Of a stretch of 33,337 nucleotides of DNA, positions 23,860-31,577 are shown piece by piece (the stretch's first letter is position 1; each line of letters begins with the position of its first letter). The translations under genes were made by a program, and so were the position numbers. The notes beneath the pieces were generated by a model that saw only the letters and a list, made by a program, of their open reading frames with translations, was not told where the DNA came from and searched no databases. Origin of the DNA: an uncultured Myxococcales bacterium (GTDB taxonomy: Bacteria > Myxococcota_A > Polyangia > Nannocystales > Nannocystaceae); contig CADEGN010000023.1 in the NCBI GenBank assembly GCA_902826865.1, forward strand, positions 12,728-46,064, written 5' to 3'.

Positions 23860-24951
23860 ATGGCGACAATTCTCCTCAGTTATCGCGATCACACGACCCC
23901 GCACGGCGGCGGGGCAGTGCACGGCCACCATGTCGTCGAACAGTTTCTCCGTTTTGGTCATTCTGTAATCACCGCCGAGCCGCGGACTGACGAGCGCACG
24001 CGTTCCTACCCGCGGACGTGGGCAGGCATGGGCGAGATGCTGGCGCACGCGGATGTCATCTACATGCGGTGTGATGCCCGATTGTTCGATGAAGCACTGC
24101 TTGCCCGTAACCGTGCGACGCGACGATTGCCGGTGGTGGTCGAGCTCAACGCGCCGCCGGAGGAAGTGCTCGCGCGGGGAATCACGCCCCGCTCGCGGGT
24201 TCACCTGGCATATCGCAGCGCCAACTACCACGCGATCCTTCATTTGGCGGACGCGATCGTCTGCGTGTCTGCGTCGTTGGCCGATGACATCGCGGATCAT
24301 TTCGCGATCGAACGCGGGCGCCTGATCGTGGTGCCGAACGGGGGCACGCCGGCGACGATCCCGGCGGCGGGTAGCCGCGGCTCATTTCGCGCGGTGTGGG
24401 CCGGCGGGAGTCGCTGGCCGTGGCAGGCCCTCGATATGGTGGTGGATGCGGCCGCCCTGCTGGTCGCCGACGAGCCATCGGCGCGGGTGGTGGTGATCAG
24501 CGACGCCGCCGCGACCCGTTTCGCCGGGCGTCCCGGTGTCGAGGCACGAGGTCCCGTCGCGCACGGCGAGCTCGGACGGATCATGCAGGCGATGGATGCC
24601 GCGTTGGTCCTCTATCGGCCGATCTCGGGCATCCGTGCGGGTTTCTACAACTCACCGCTCAAGTTGTTCGACGCCATGGCTGCGGGGTTGCCCGTGATCG
24701 GGTCGCGCCTCGGACAGATCGCCGAGGTCATCCGCGATGGGGTCGACGGATACCTCGTGGCAGACGATCCCCGGCAGATCGCAGACCGAATGCTATCGAT
24801 CGCGCGCGATCGCAGCCTCCGCGATCGTTTGGGTGCATCGGCCTTGGCGCGGCTCGTCTCGGCGTACACGTGGAACCATACCGGAGCAGCTCTCAACGCA
24901 ACGATTCAGGAGGTCATGGGCGCCCGTTCGGAGCGCGTTCGTCAGCGCTAA
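23860..24951 (+). CDS. Glycosyltransferase family 4 (GT4)
   Basis: 363 residues from ATG 23860, 6 bases after the stop of the phosphotransferase gene, so the two are one operon. The N-terminus 'ILLSYRDHTTPHGGGAVHGHH' is the acceptor-side glycine-rich loop. Mid-protein is 'VVVELNAPPEEVL' and 'ADAIVCVSASLADDIA' followed by 'RLIVVPNGG', a hallmark of GT4 enzymes. The donor side is 'SPLKLFDAMAAGLPVIGSRLGQIAEVI', where the first acidic residue of the usual E-x7-E pair is replaced by Ser/Pro-Leu-Lys. No membrane helix. Its last 38 bases overlap the end of the convergent sulfatase-fold gene on the other strand. Confidence 0.88.
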   Translation: MATILLSYRDHTTPHGGGAVHGHHVVEQFLRFGHSVITAEPRTDERTRSYPRTWAGMGEMLAHADVIYMRCDARLFDEALLARNRATRRLPVVVELNAPPEEVLARGITPRSRVHLAYRSANYHAILHLADAIVCVSASLADDIADHFAIERGRLIVVPNGGTPATIPAAGSRGSFRAVWAGGSRWPWQALDMVVDAAALLVADEPSARVVVISDAAATRFAGRPGVEARGPVAHGELGRIMQAMDAALVLYRPISGIRAGFYNSPLKLFDAMAAGLPVIGSRLGQIAEVIRDGVDGYLVADDPRQIADRMLSIARDRSLRDRLGASALARLVSAYTWNHTGAALNATIQEVMGARSERVRQR

Positions 24952-26653
24952 ACACACCGGTGCCGTGGGCGAGGCACCGCAGGCGGGCAACGTCATCCGG
25001 AAGTGCGTCGACGAGGTTGGAGCGCTCATGCGGGTCGGTATCGAGGTCGAAGAGTTCGACCGTGCCCTTGCCCTCGTCCTCGATGAGCTTGAGCGAGCCT
25101 TCGATGACTGCGACTTGCAGCTGGCCCGCCGCCGTGTACGACGTGTTGTAGGCGAATAGGGGCCGCTCGGTCCACCGTTCATCCGTCAGTAGGCCCGCGA
25201 CGCTTTGGCCCTCGACCTGCTGCGGCGCGACTACGCCGACGAGATCGAGCAGCGTTGGCGCCACATCCGTGAGTGAGACAGGTGACTGCACGACGCGACC
25301 TTCGTGGAACGGAACGCGCACCACCAAGGGCACATGGATGAGCTCCTGGTAGAGGGTCGTGCCGTGGAACTGACCGCCGTGATCGCGAAACTCCTCGCCG
25401 TGATCGCCCGTGATCACAACAATGGTGTCGGTGAGTCGACCTTGGCTGTCAAGCTCTCGAAGCAACCGCGCGAGCGCGACATCGACCCGTTGGAGCTCCG
25501 ATTCGTACCGCTCCAGGTCGCTGGCCGAGGCCTCGACCGGCGAGAACGCAGTGTAGGGGTGATGCGGGTCGCGATAGTGCAGCCATGCGAACCACGGCTG
25601 CGTGGACTTGACGTCACCGATTCGCGCCAGCGCGGAATCGGTCGTGGTCTCGGATGTCTCGCCTCCGAGATCGCGACGGCGAACGGCTTGGTAAGGCGCG
25701 TCGTCGATGACAGTAAACTCGCGGGTGATCCCGGCGCCGGGCAATAGCGCCACGTCCGATACGATTGCGATGGTCGCCCAGCCAGCGTCGCCGAGGATGC
25801 CTGCCAACGTCGGCGTACCGTCGCCGAGCGGATAGCGGTGCCGCAGCTTCCATTTGCGTGGATCGAGCATGATCGCGTCGTCGTCGCGCAGACGAACGAA
25901 ATTGTCATTGACGTCCGTCGTGGCGGCGACGAACCCAAGATGGTGGGGCTGCTTGCCCGTGAGCAGTGAATATGTGCTGTAGGTTGTGCGGGGTGCGGCC
26001 GCGTAGGCGCGATCGAAACGACTCGCGTCGGCGAGTCGAGCAACCGTTCGCGGCAGGTGGCGCGCGAGCGCATCTCCCCCGTGATCACCACGAAACGCAT
26101 CGATAGTGACGAGCAAGATTGATGCGCGGGGGGCCGCGGTCACACCCATGTAGGGGACTGGTGGGGGCCAGGAACAGCCGGCATCTACGTCGATGAGCGC
26201 GGACGGCCAAAGTGCCGTCGCAACCCGGCCGACAACGGCCGTGCGTGCCACCACGGCCTGGTACACCGCTTGATGGCCAGGCCAAGGCACTCGGCCAAGC
26301 GCGACGGCGCCCATTGAGCCGACGACGCCAACGAGGGCGACGTGGCGGAGCCACGATCCGCGGAGGCGCGCAACGCCGAAGACCGTGGCGGCGCAGCATG
26401 TCGCGAGCCCAACGAGGGCATGTGCATCGGGGTAGAGGTTGACGTAGACCGTGGCATCGACCACCGCACCGACAACGGCGAGCGCAAGCGCGAGGCGAGC
26501 CACGCCACGCCGTGGAGCTCCACTCGCGAGCCCCCGTGCGAGCAGCGCGGCCAACGCTCCGCCGACGAGCCCGAGGACGCTCCCGGCCAGCGTGGCGGCA
26601 GCCGCAGCTTCAAGCCACATTGGTGCGGAGAGTGCTCGGGGCCAGCGGATCAA
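24914..26653 (-). CDS. Membrane sulfatase/phosphotransferase-fold enzyme
   Basis: 579 residues if the TTG at 26653 is the start; ATG 26620 is shorter but cuts into the first helical region. The frame is open up to a stop at 26777-26779, and those 41 extra codons encode another good membrane helix ('TIAGGAVAAGLGLAG'), so the true start may be a rare codon, for example the ATT at 26770. Several N-terminal helices are followed from about 175 by an alkaline-phosphatase-superfamily domain: 'ILLVTIDAFRGDHGG', 'PRTTYSTYSLLTGK' with Thr rather than Cys as nucleophile, and 'ITGDHGEEFRDHGGQFHG'. Like its relative at 13009-14916, it is more likely a phospho-group transferase or hydrolase than a true sulfatase. 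It has no MopE-like motif. It converges on the GT4 gene with a 38-bp overlap. Confidence 0.82.
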   Translation of the reverse strand: MIRWPRALSAPMWLEAAAAATLAGSVLGLVGGALAALLARGLASGAPRRGVARLALALAVVGAVVDATVYVNLYPDAHALVGLATCCAATVFGVARLRGSWLRHVALVGVVGSMGAVALGRVPWPGHQAVYQAVVARTAVVGRVATALWPSALIDVDAGCSWPPPVPYMGVTAAPRASILLVTIDAFRGDHGGDALARHLPRTVARLADASRFDRAYAAAPRTTYSTYSLLTGKQPHHLGFVAATTDVNDNFVRLRDDDAIMLDPRKWKLRHRYPLGDGTPTLAGILGDAGWATIAIVSDVALLPGAGITREFTVIDDAPYQAVRRRDLGGETSETTTDSALARIGDVKSTQPWFAWLHYRDPHHPYTAFSPVEASASDLERYESELQRVDVALARLLRELDSQGRLTDTIVVITGDHGEEFRDHGGQFHGTTLYQELIHVPLVVRVPFHEGRVVQSPVSLTDVAPTLLDLVGVVAPQQVEGQSVAGLLTDERWTERPLFAYNTSYTAAGQLQVAVIEGSLKLIEDEGKGTVELFDLDTDPHERSNLVDALPDDVARLRCLAHGTGVFSADERAPNGRP

Positions 26654-26929
26654 CGCGACGGCGAACTCAACGCCCGCCAGCCCAAGCCCCGCAGCGACCG
26701 CGCCTCCAGCGATGGTTGCGATCGAGGGTTGGGGCGACGTGTCGGCGCGCGTTCGGGGTGCCTCGCGAATCGTGCCTTATGATACCGCCGCATCTGGCCA
26801 AATCCATCCTCCGCTTCTGCGCGCTGCGCCGCTCGCCGCATGACCGTCGAAGGGTGGGTCAAGAACCAGCCCAGCGACCCGAGCGGCGGCAAGCGGGGCG
26901 ACCGCACTGGAGGGGACGCGCACGTGCTC

Positions 26930-27373
26930 TCACGTCGGGAAGCAAAGATCGCCGCAACCCTTGTCGGCCACGCACGTGATAATGTCGACGAACACCGGAT
27001 GGCTGAAATCTAGGTCCGGATACATCTGCAGACAGCTCTGCACATCGCCATCGCGTACGCAGAGTGTGAATAAGTCGCAGCCGCTGCCTTCAGGATCGTT
27101 GATGCACCTGAGGAATGGCTCGCAACACCTATCGGCCGAGCACGTCCAGCACGCATCAAGCCGGTACTCTGAACAGTCGAGCGCCGCCGTTGTGCTGTCT
27201 CCGCTCGCCCCGCCGTCGCTGCTACTTTCCGAGTTGAGCACCACGGGGTGGAGGTCGTCGTCGAGGCACGCCGAAGCCAACGCGATCGCAATGGCCACAA
27301 GTGGCCATAGGCGTGGGGATCGTCGCTCGATCTCGCGCGTTTGAGTCGGGGAGAGCACGCTGCCTCTTGCCAT
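26930..27373 (-). CDS. Cys-rich predicted lipoprotein
   Basis: 147 residues from ATG 27373; AGGG eight bases upstream supports this start, and longer in-frame sequence upstream is antisense to the receptor gene. A long basic N-region is followed by a hydrophobic core ending in L-A-S-A-C. Next comes a Ser/Gly/Asp-rich spacer ('SESSSDGGASGDS') and a compact domain with 12 cysteines ('DACWTCSADRCCEPFLRC', 'GSGCDLFTLC', 'CGDLCFPT'). Spacer plus C-terminal Cys domain is a widespread layout in Nannocystineae lipoproteins of unknown function. It is divergent from the TonB-dependent receptor, with a 116-bp gap between the starts. A similar C-terminal Cys pattern occurs in the gene cut by the right edge of the window. 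Confidence 0.75.
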   Translation of the reverse strand: MARGSVLSPTQTREIERRSPRLWPLVAIAIALASACLDDDLHPVVLNSESSSDGGASGDSTTAALDCSEYRLDACWTCSADRCCEPFLRCINDPEGSGCDLFTLCVRDGDVQSCLQMYPDLDFSHPVFVDIITCVADKGCGDLCFPT

Positions 27374-27489
27374 GTGACCCACCCTGGGGCCGACTCGCAA
27401 GGGACGCAGGAGGACAATTTTAGGAAAACACTGGATACCGGGCGGTGCCCCCGAGCTACTCGGCCGCCAACGTGCAATGGATCGACACG

Positions 27490-29994
27490 ATGGGGAGATC
27501 GGTCCTCTGCGTGGCCGCCTGGTTGGGCACTGCTGTGCTTGGCGGGTCGCCCGTGGCCGCACACGCCCGCGGGCAGTCCCATCGCGCGCGGCTTCCAATG
27601 GCCCCCGCGGGTTCGGACGCCGGCTCGCTCCCTGCGGGAGGCAAGCGCGAACAGGCCGGCGTGCCTCGAGCCTACGTCGGCCCGCCCGAGGTCACTGCGA
27701 GCAGCGACGCCCAAGACGTCGTTCCACAGGCCACGACAGCTCGTGACTCGCCGCGAGCCGCTGTCAAAGGGCCGCCGCGGACCAAGGCCCAGGTGACTGC
27801 TTCGATCGACGACGAGCTGGAGGGCCTGCTTGCGGAGGTCGTGACCACGAGCGCATCGAAAACACCCGAAATTTTGGCCGAGGCTCCCGCGTTCGTCTCG
27901 ACCATCACCGGGACGGATCTCAATCGGCTCGGAATCCGCAATCTGGCCGAAGCGTTGAACTTCCTGTCTGTCGGGCTGGTCGCACAGTGGCACGGTTCTC
28001 GGGCGATCGTTGGCGGGCGCGGCGTGACCCTGCCTGGGTTCGGCGCCCAGATCCTGCTCTCGATCGATGGCCACAACCTGAACGACCCGGGGAGCGGATT
28101 CACCTCATTCGATCAGTGGATCCCCATCCCGATCGAGCTGATCGATCATATCGAGGTCATCCTCGGTCCCGGATCTGTCCTGTACGGAACCAACGCGATG
28201 ATCGCGGTGGTCAACGTGGTGACGAAGCGTGGGTCGGACATTCCCGGCTTCCGCGTCCTTGGCGACGCGGATCTGGCTCCGGCGCAGGATCGCCACGGTG
28301 GGCTGACGGGGCCCAGTCTGAAGGACTCCGGCTTCCGCGGGCGCATCGGGATCGGCTACGGTCGGGGGTTCCGGATCCGCGACGTGCCGGGCGACTTCGT
28401 GGGCCAGGCCGAGATCCAAAGTGACCGCTCGATCGCCTATCAATGGGGGCCACAGAGCGAAGACGATCCCGCCCTCGCTGGACTCAACGCGTTCGGTCCC
28501 CACACCGGCAGCGGTGACGAGCGGGTCTGGGGGGGCAACTGGGCCACGCGCCTGCGCGGCTGGAATCTGCACAGTCGGTTCTCGATCGGGAATTTCGAGC
28601 TCACCGGGCACACGCAGAGTACGGCTCTGTCAACGATGGCGACTGTCATCTTCCGCAACCCGGAGTTTCATACTCACGTCTCGACAAGCCATGTCGACGG
28701 AAAGTACAACTTCGCCCGCGGCAAACACGTCAGCGGCTTCGTTCGCGGGTACTTCGATCACTTCTTGTACACGAAACGCGACTTGCAGCTCTATGAGGTG
28801 CTTTGCGGTGCGGTCACAACGCCCTGCGTTGCCCGAGCGGATGCCGAGAGCCTGCGCGGCGGGGCGGAGCTGCACCTTCGCTTCGACTGGTTTGCGGACG
28901 GCCGCTACCAGACGATGCTCGGTACCGACGATCGCGTGTACAACGTGTTCCTCGCCAATAACCTGACGGAAAAGGCCGGCGGGCGCGAGCGCGGCACGAC
29001 GGGACTCGTGAACGAGACTGCGCCAACCTGGTCGGTGTACGCCCAGCAGATCATGCGGTTTACCCCGAAGATCCGCGCGAATGCTGGGTTGCGTTACGAC
29101 TGGTTCCCGGCTGGCCAGTCGCCGTCGCCGCGCTTGGCGCTCAGTTTCGACGCGTGGAAGGACGGCACCCTGAAGTTCAGCTACTCCGAGGGGTTTCGTG
29201 CGTCGAGCCCGACCGAACGTCGGCTCGGATCCGCGGACCGCGTCAGGCCGGAGAAGGTGCGCTCTGCGGAAATCGACGTGATCCAGCGTTTCGGACCCCA
29301 CGTTCTGAGCGCGGGGGTGTTCGGTTCGCGGTGGCGCAACGTGATCGGGTCGATACGCACGATCCCCGAGGACCCCGACGACGGCCTGGTCGAGCACGAC
29401 AATCTCGGACACGTCTGGAACTTCGGGGCGAACGCCGGATATGTCGGCTCGTACCGGCGATGGTCCATGGGCGCAGCGGTGACGTACGGCTGGACGCGTC
29501 GGCAACTCGACAACGCAGATCTCTCCGAGCTCACCGCCGAAGAAATCTCAGGCACGGGCCTGCTGCCCGAGGCGATCGCCAAGTATGGCCGGTGGCAGCC
29601 GCTCACCGCATCGCCCTCGTTCTTCGGAAACGCCCGGGTTTCCTACGACTTCAAGGTAGGAACGACGATTTCGCTGGCATCGTTCGTCCTCGCCCCGCGC
29701 TACACCGCGGGCGCGTTCTCCGACCACGATCTTGTCACCGCGAATCTCCGTGGGATGACGCTTATCGTCCCGTGGCGGGCCGAATTTCGCCTGGTCGCCA
29801 GCGGTGCGATTCCGCGCGTGCGCGGGCTACAGTACCAACTTGGCCTGCAGGTCGTGACGAACACCCAGGCCGCGTTTTCCGTCGGAAGTGCGAGCAACCT
29901 CGGCACCTATCGCGACCCGAAGGGTCGAGAACACTTGGAGAGCGCCCAGGAGCCGCGACTCCGCTTGTTCACCGGGCTGAGGTACAAGTTTTAG
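27490..29994 (+). CDS. TonB-dependent outer-membrane receptor
   Basis: 834 residues from ATG 27490, which gives a good signal peptide (MGRSVLCVAAWLGTAVLGG, cleavage near 'AAHA'); GTG 27445 is an upstream alternative. About 80 residues of low-complexity Pro/Ala-rich sequence come next, then 'LEGLLAEVVTTSASKTPE', typical just before the plug. The plug (about 120-240) has 'APAFVSTITGTDLNRLGIRNL', 'VGGRGVTLPG', 'LLSIDGHNLND' and 'IDHIEVILGPGSVLYGTNAM'. The rest is a beta barrel that ends in 'LFTGLRYKF' with the usual C-terminal Phe. It moves, or only senses, a ligand at the outer membrane, powered by TonB-ExbBD, which are not in the window. The next gene, 11 bases on, is YfiR-like; this pairing is frequent and suggests a sensory rather than a purely nutritional role. 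Confidence 0.92.
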   Translation: MGRSVLCVAAWLGTAVLGGSPVAAHARGQSHRARLPMAPAGSDAGSLPAGGKREQAGVPRAYVGPPEVTASSDAQDVVPQATTARDSPRAAVKGPPRTKAQVTASIDDELEGLLAEVVTTSASKTPEILAEAPAFVSTITGTDLNRLGIRNLAEALNFLSVGLVAQWHGSRAIVGGRGVTLPGFGAQILLSIDGHNLNDPGSGFTSFDQWIPIPIELIDHIEVILGPGSVLYGTNAMIAVVNVVTKRGSDIPGFRVLGDADLAPAQDRHGGLTGPSLKDSGFRGRIGIGYGRGFRIRDVPGDFVGQAEIQSDRSIAYQWGPQSEDDPALAGLNAFGPHTGSGDERVWGGNWATRLRGWNLHSRFSIGNFELTGHTQSTALSTMATVIFRNPEFHTHVSTSHVDGKYNFARGKHVSGFVRGYFDHFLYTKRDLQLYEVLCGAVTTPCVARADAESLRGGAELHLRFDWFADGRYQTMLGTDDRVYNVFLANNLTEKAGGRERGTTGLVNETAPTWSVYAQQIMRFTPKIRANAGLRYDWFPAGQSPSPRLALSFDAWKDGTLKFSYSEGFRASSPTERRLGSADRVRPEKVRSAEIDVIQRFGPHVLSAGVFGSRWRNVIGSIRTIPEDPDDGLVEHDNLGHVWNFGANAGYVGSYRRWSMGAAVTYGWTRRQLDNADLSELTAEEISGTGLLPEAIAKYGRWQPLTASPSFFGNARVSYDFKVGTTISLASFVLAPRYTAGAFSDHDLVTANLRGMTLIVPWRAEFRLVASGAIPRVRGLQYQLGLQVVTNTQAAFSVGSASNLGTYRDPKGREHLESAQEPRLRLFTGLRYKF

Positions 29995-30005
29995 CGAGCA
30001 CGGCC

Positions 30006-30650
30006 ATGACCCCGCGCATTCGAACGTCTTTGCGTCCGCCGCCAGCCCTCGATCGGGCAGGCTGCCTCGTGTCGCGGCGGGCAATCGTCGGCGGGATCCT
30101 GAGCCTTGTATGCCTTCCCCGAGTAGGTCGCGCGGCCGAAAGCAGCGTACCGCCCCGCTTGCAGGCCAAGCTGACCGGCAAGGTCGCCGCCTTCGATCGC
30201 AATCTTGAGGCGCGCAGTGGCGGCGAGGTGCGTGTCGTGGTGGCTCGAAGATCCGGCGATGGTCCGGCGGAAGTGTTTTCCGCCGAGTTTCGCGCCGCAC
30301 TCAACGAACTGGACAGCATCGGCGGCCTGCCGTTTTCCGTGTCGATCGTCGGGTTCTCGTCGCCGGCGAGCCTCGTCGAGTCCTCGGTGAGCGCACGCGT
30401 TTCCGTGCTCGTGCTGGCCGATGGGCGATCGCTTGACGACGTGCGGGGCGTCGCGGCCGCCTGCGCGGGTAACAGTCTCCTCACCGTCGGCGTATCCGGC
30501 GAGGCCGTTGCGTCCGGTGCCGTGCTCGGCTTCGAGGCTCGCGAGGGGCGCCCCCAGATCTTGATCAACCTCGCCCGCGCGCGGAAGCAGCTCGTCGATC
30601 TTCCAGCGCAGCTCCTGGATCTCGCAACCATCATTGAGGAGCCGTCATGA
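30006..30650 (+). CDS. YfiR (DUF4154) family periplasmic protein
   Basis: 214 residues from ATG 30006, with GAG seven bases upstream; GTG 30069 is an alternative that starts directly at the signal. The N-region holds 'VSRRAIVGGILSLVCLPRVG', a signal with two arginines (Sec or possibly Tat), ending near 'GRAAE'. The mature protein follows the DUF4154 pattern: 'LTGKVAAFDRNLEARSG' at the start, 'RVSVLVLADG' in the middle, then 'NSLLTVGVSGEAVASGAVLGF' and the C-terminal 'ILINLARARKQLVDLPAQLLDLA'. In Pseudomonas YfiR binds the periplasmic domain of YfiN and silences it. Here it lies between a TonB-dependent receptor and a YfiN-like sensor kinase, so it probably links the two. It overlaps the next gene by ATGA. 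Confidence 0.8.
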   Translation: MTPRIRTSLRPPPALDRAGCLVSRRAIVGGILSLVCLPRVGRAAESSVPPRLQAKLTGKVAAFDRNLEARSGGEVRVVVARRSGDGPAEVFSAEFRAALNELDSIGGLPFSVSIVGFSSPASLVESSVSARVSVLVLADGRSLDDVRGVAAACAGNSLLTVGVSGEAVASGAVLGFEAREGRPQILINLARARKQLVDLPAQLLDLATIIEEPS

Positions 30651-30868
30651 CGGGCCAAGTCCGGATCTGGGGAGCGCTTCTCGCCGTCGGGGTGACGCTC
30701 ACGAGTTGCGTTGACCGCACGACGTATCCTTTCCCCAAGCGCGGCGAAACCGCCTCGTCCACCGCGGCAGAGAGTAGTAGCGACTCCGGCACCGCGGGGG
30801 GATCAAGCGCCGACGTCGCAACCGATGCGGAGACGGGCGCGACCGATACGTCGGGCGGCACGGGCTGA
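30647..30868 (+). CDS. Small predicted lipoprotein with low-complexity tail
   Basis: 73 residues from the ATG at 30647, overlapping the YfiR stop as ATGA. The signal MTGQVRIWGALLAVGVTLTSC ends in the lipobox L-T-S-C. The mature part is a short basic stretch and then a Ser/Thr/Gly/Ala/Asp-rich tail ('ESSSDSGTAGGSSADVATD') with no visible fold, so it may only be a tether or a spacer. Position in the receptor-YfiR operon suggests a link to the same pathway, perhaps taking the place of the OmpA-like lipoprotein YfiB, though it has no OmpA domain. Only 7 bases separate it from the convergent receiver gene. Confidence 0.7.
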   Translation: MTGQVRIWGALLAVGVTLTSCVDRTTYPFPKRGETASSTAAESSSDSGTAGGSSADVATDAETGATDTSGGTG

Positions 30869-30875
30869 CAATCGA

Positions 30876-31394
30876 TCAGTACTGCGATTTGCCGCGCAGC
30901 CGCAGTTCCCACTTCTTGCCCAGGACCGACGCGAAGTTGCGCACCTGCTCTGGCCGAAACGGCTTGCGCAGCAGGTGCAGGCCGTCACTGCGTCCGGCCC
31001 GCTTGATCGTGTCTTCCCAGGTGAAATCCGAGTGAGCCGTGCAGATCACCACCTGGATGTCGGGATCCACGGCCCACATTCGCGCCACCGCTTCTGCACC
31101 GTCGTAGCCCGGTGGCATGCGCATGTCGACAAACGCCACCGCGAAACGCCGCCCAGCCGTCAGCTCGGCCGCTACTGCCTCCACGGCCTCCTCCCCCTGG
31201 AACGTGTGGGTGAGCCGAAACTCGATCTCAGCAGTGTCCGGCGAGGCGTTGCCGTAGAACTCGCGCTCCAGTCGTTGCAGCCGCGCGGCGGAGTTGGCGG
31301 CCCCAAGCGTGCGCGTGTAGTCCTCATGGATCTCGGGATCGTCGTCGACGATGAGGAGGGACAACTGTCCGAAGATGGGTTGCGGCGCCGGCAT
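30876..31394 (-). CDS. Stand-alone receiver-domain response regulator
   Basis: 172 residues, a receiver (REC) domain without a DNA-binding or enzymatic output. The acidic pocket is 'LLIVDDDPEIHEDY' (Asp17-19), the phosphorylation site Asp90 is in 'AFVDMRMPPGYDG', the conserved Thr is in 'VICTAHSD' and the Lys is at 144 in 'LLRKPFRPEQ'. Compared with CheY there is an insert of about 30 residues after the first helix ('LERLEREF...TAEIEF' region, before 'TFQGEEAV'), a feature of receivers paired with YfiN-like or hybrid sensor kinases. The divergent histidine kinase is the obvious partner. Output must come from protein-protein contact or from a protein coded elsewhere. Confidence 0.88.
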   Translation of the reverse strand: MPAPQPIFGQLSLLIVDDDPEIHEDYTRTLGAANSAARLQRLEREFYGNASPDTAEIEFRLTHTFQGEEAVEAVAAELTAGRRFAVAFVDMRMPPGYDGAEAVARMWAVDPDIQVVICTAHSDFTWEDTIKRAGRSDGLHLLRKPFRPEQVRNFASVLGKKWELRLRGKSQY

Positions 31395-31577
31395 GGGATC
31401 GCCATACGATCGTAGCGTGCTGCATCGTCCGTTTCACCGCCACAGTGTACCTTTTGTCGCGCTGGCCCCGCGAATGTATGCGTGTGATGACTACCCCAAC
31501 CGCAACGCGCGAAGCGTGCTTGGCGAGGCGGTCGCGCGAGTTAGACACGGCGAGCGCGCCGATCCGAGCGGCGAACG
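31395..31577. promoter_or_regulatory. Divergent promoter region between receiver and kinase genes, with a 10-bp palindrome
   Basis: 183 bases between the start codons of the divergent receiver and kinase genes, so both promoters must be here. TACGATCGTA at 31405-31414 is a perfect palindrome 10 bases before the receiver start and could be an operator, though CGATCG cores are common in this DNA. TTGTCG-17 bases-TATGCG near 31456-31484 is a weak -35/-10 resemblance. Nothing stronger is seen. Confidence 0.4.

Noticed and set aside
27408..27413. AGGAGG, a perfect Shine-Dalgarno sequence in the leader of the TonB-dependent receptor
   Set aside because: No start codon follows at 5-12 bases in any useful frame; the nearest start of the receptor frame is 32 bases away, so it is probably chance.
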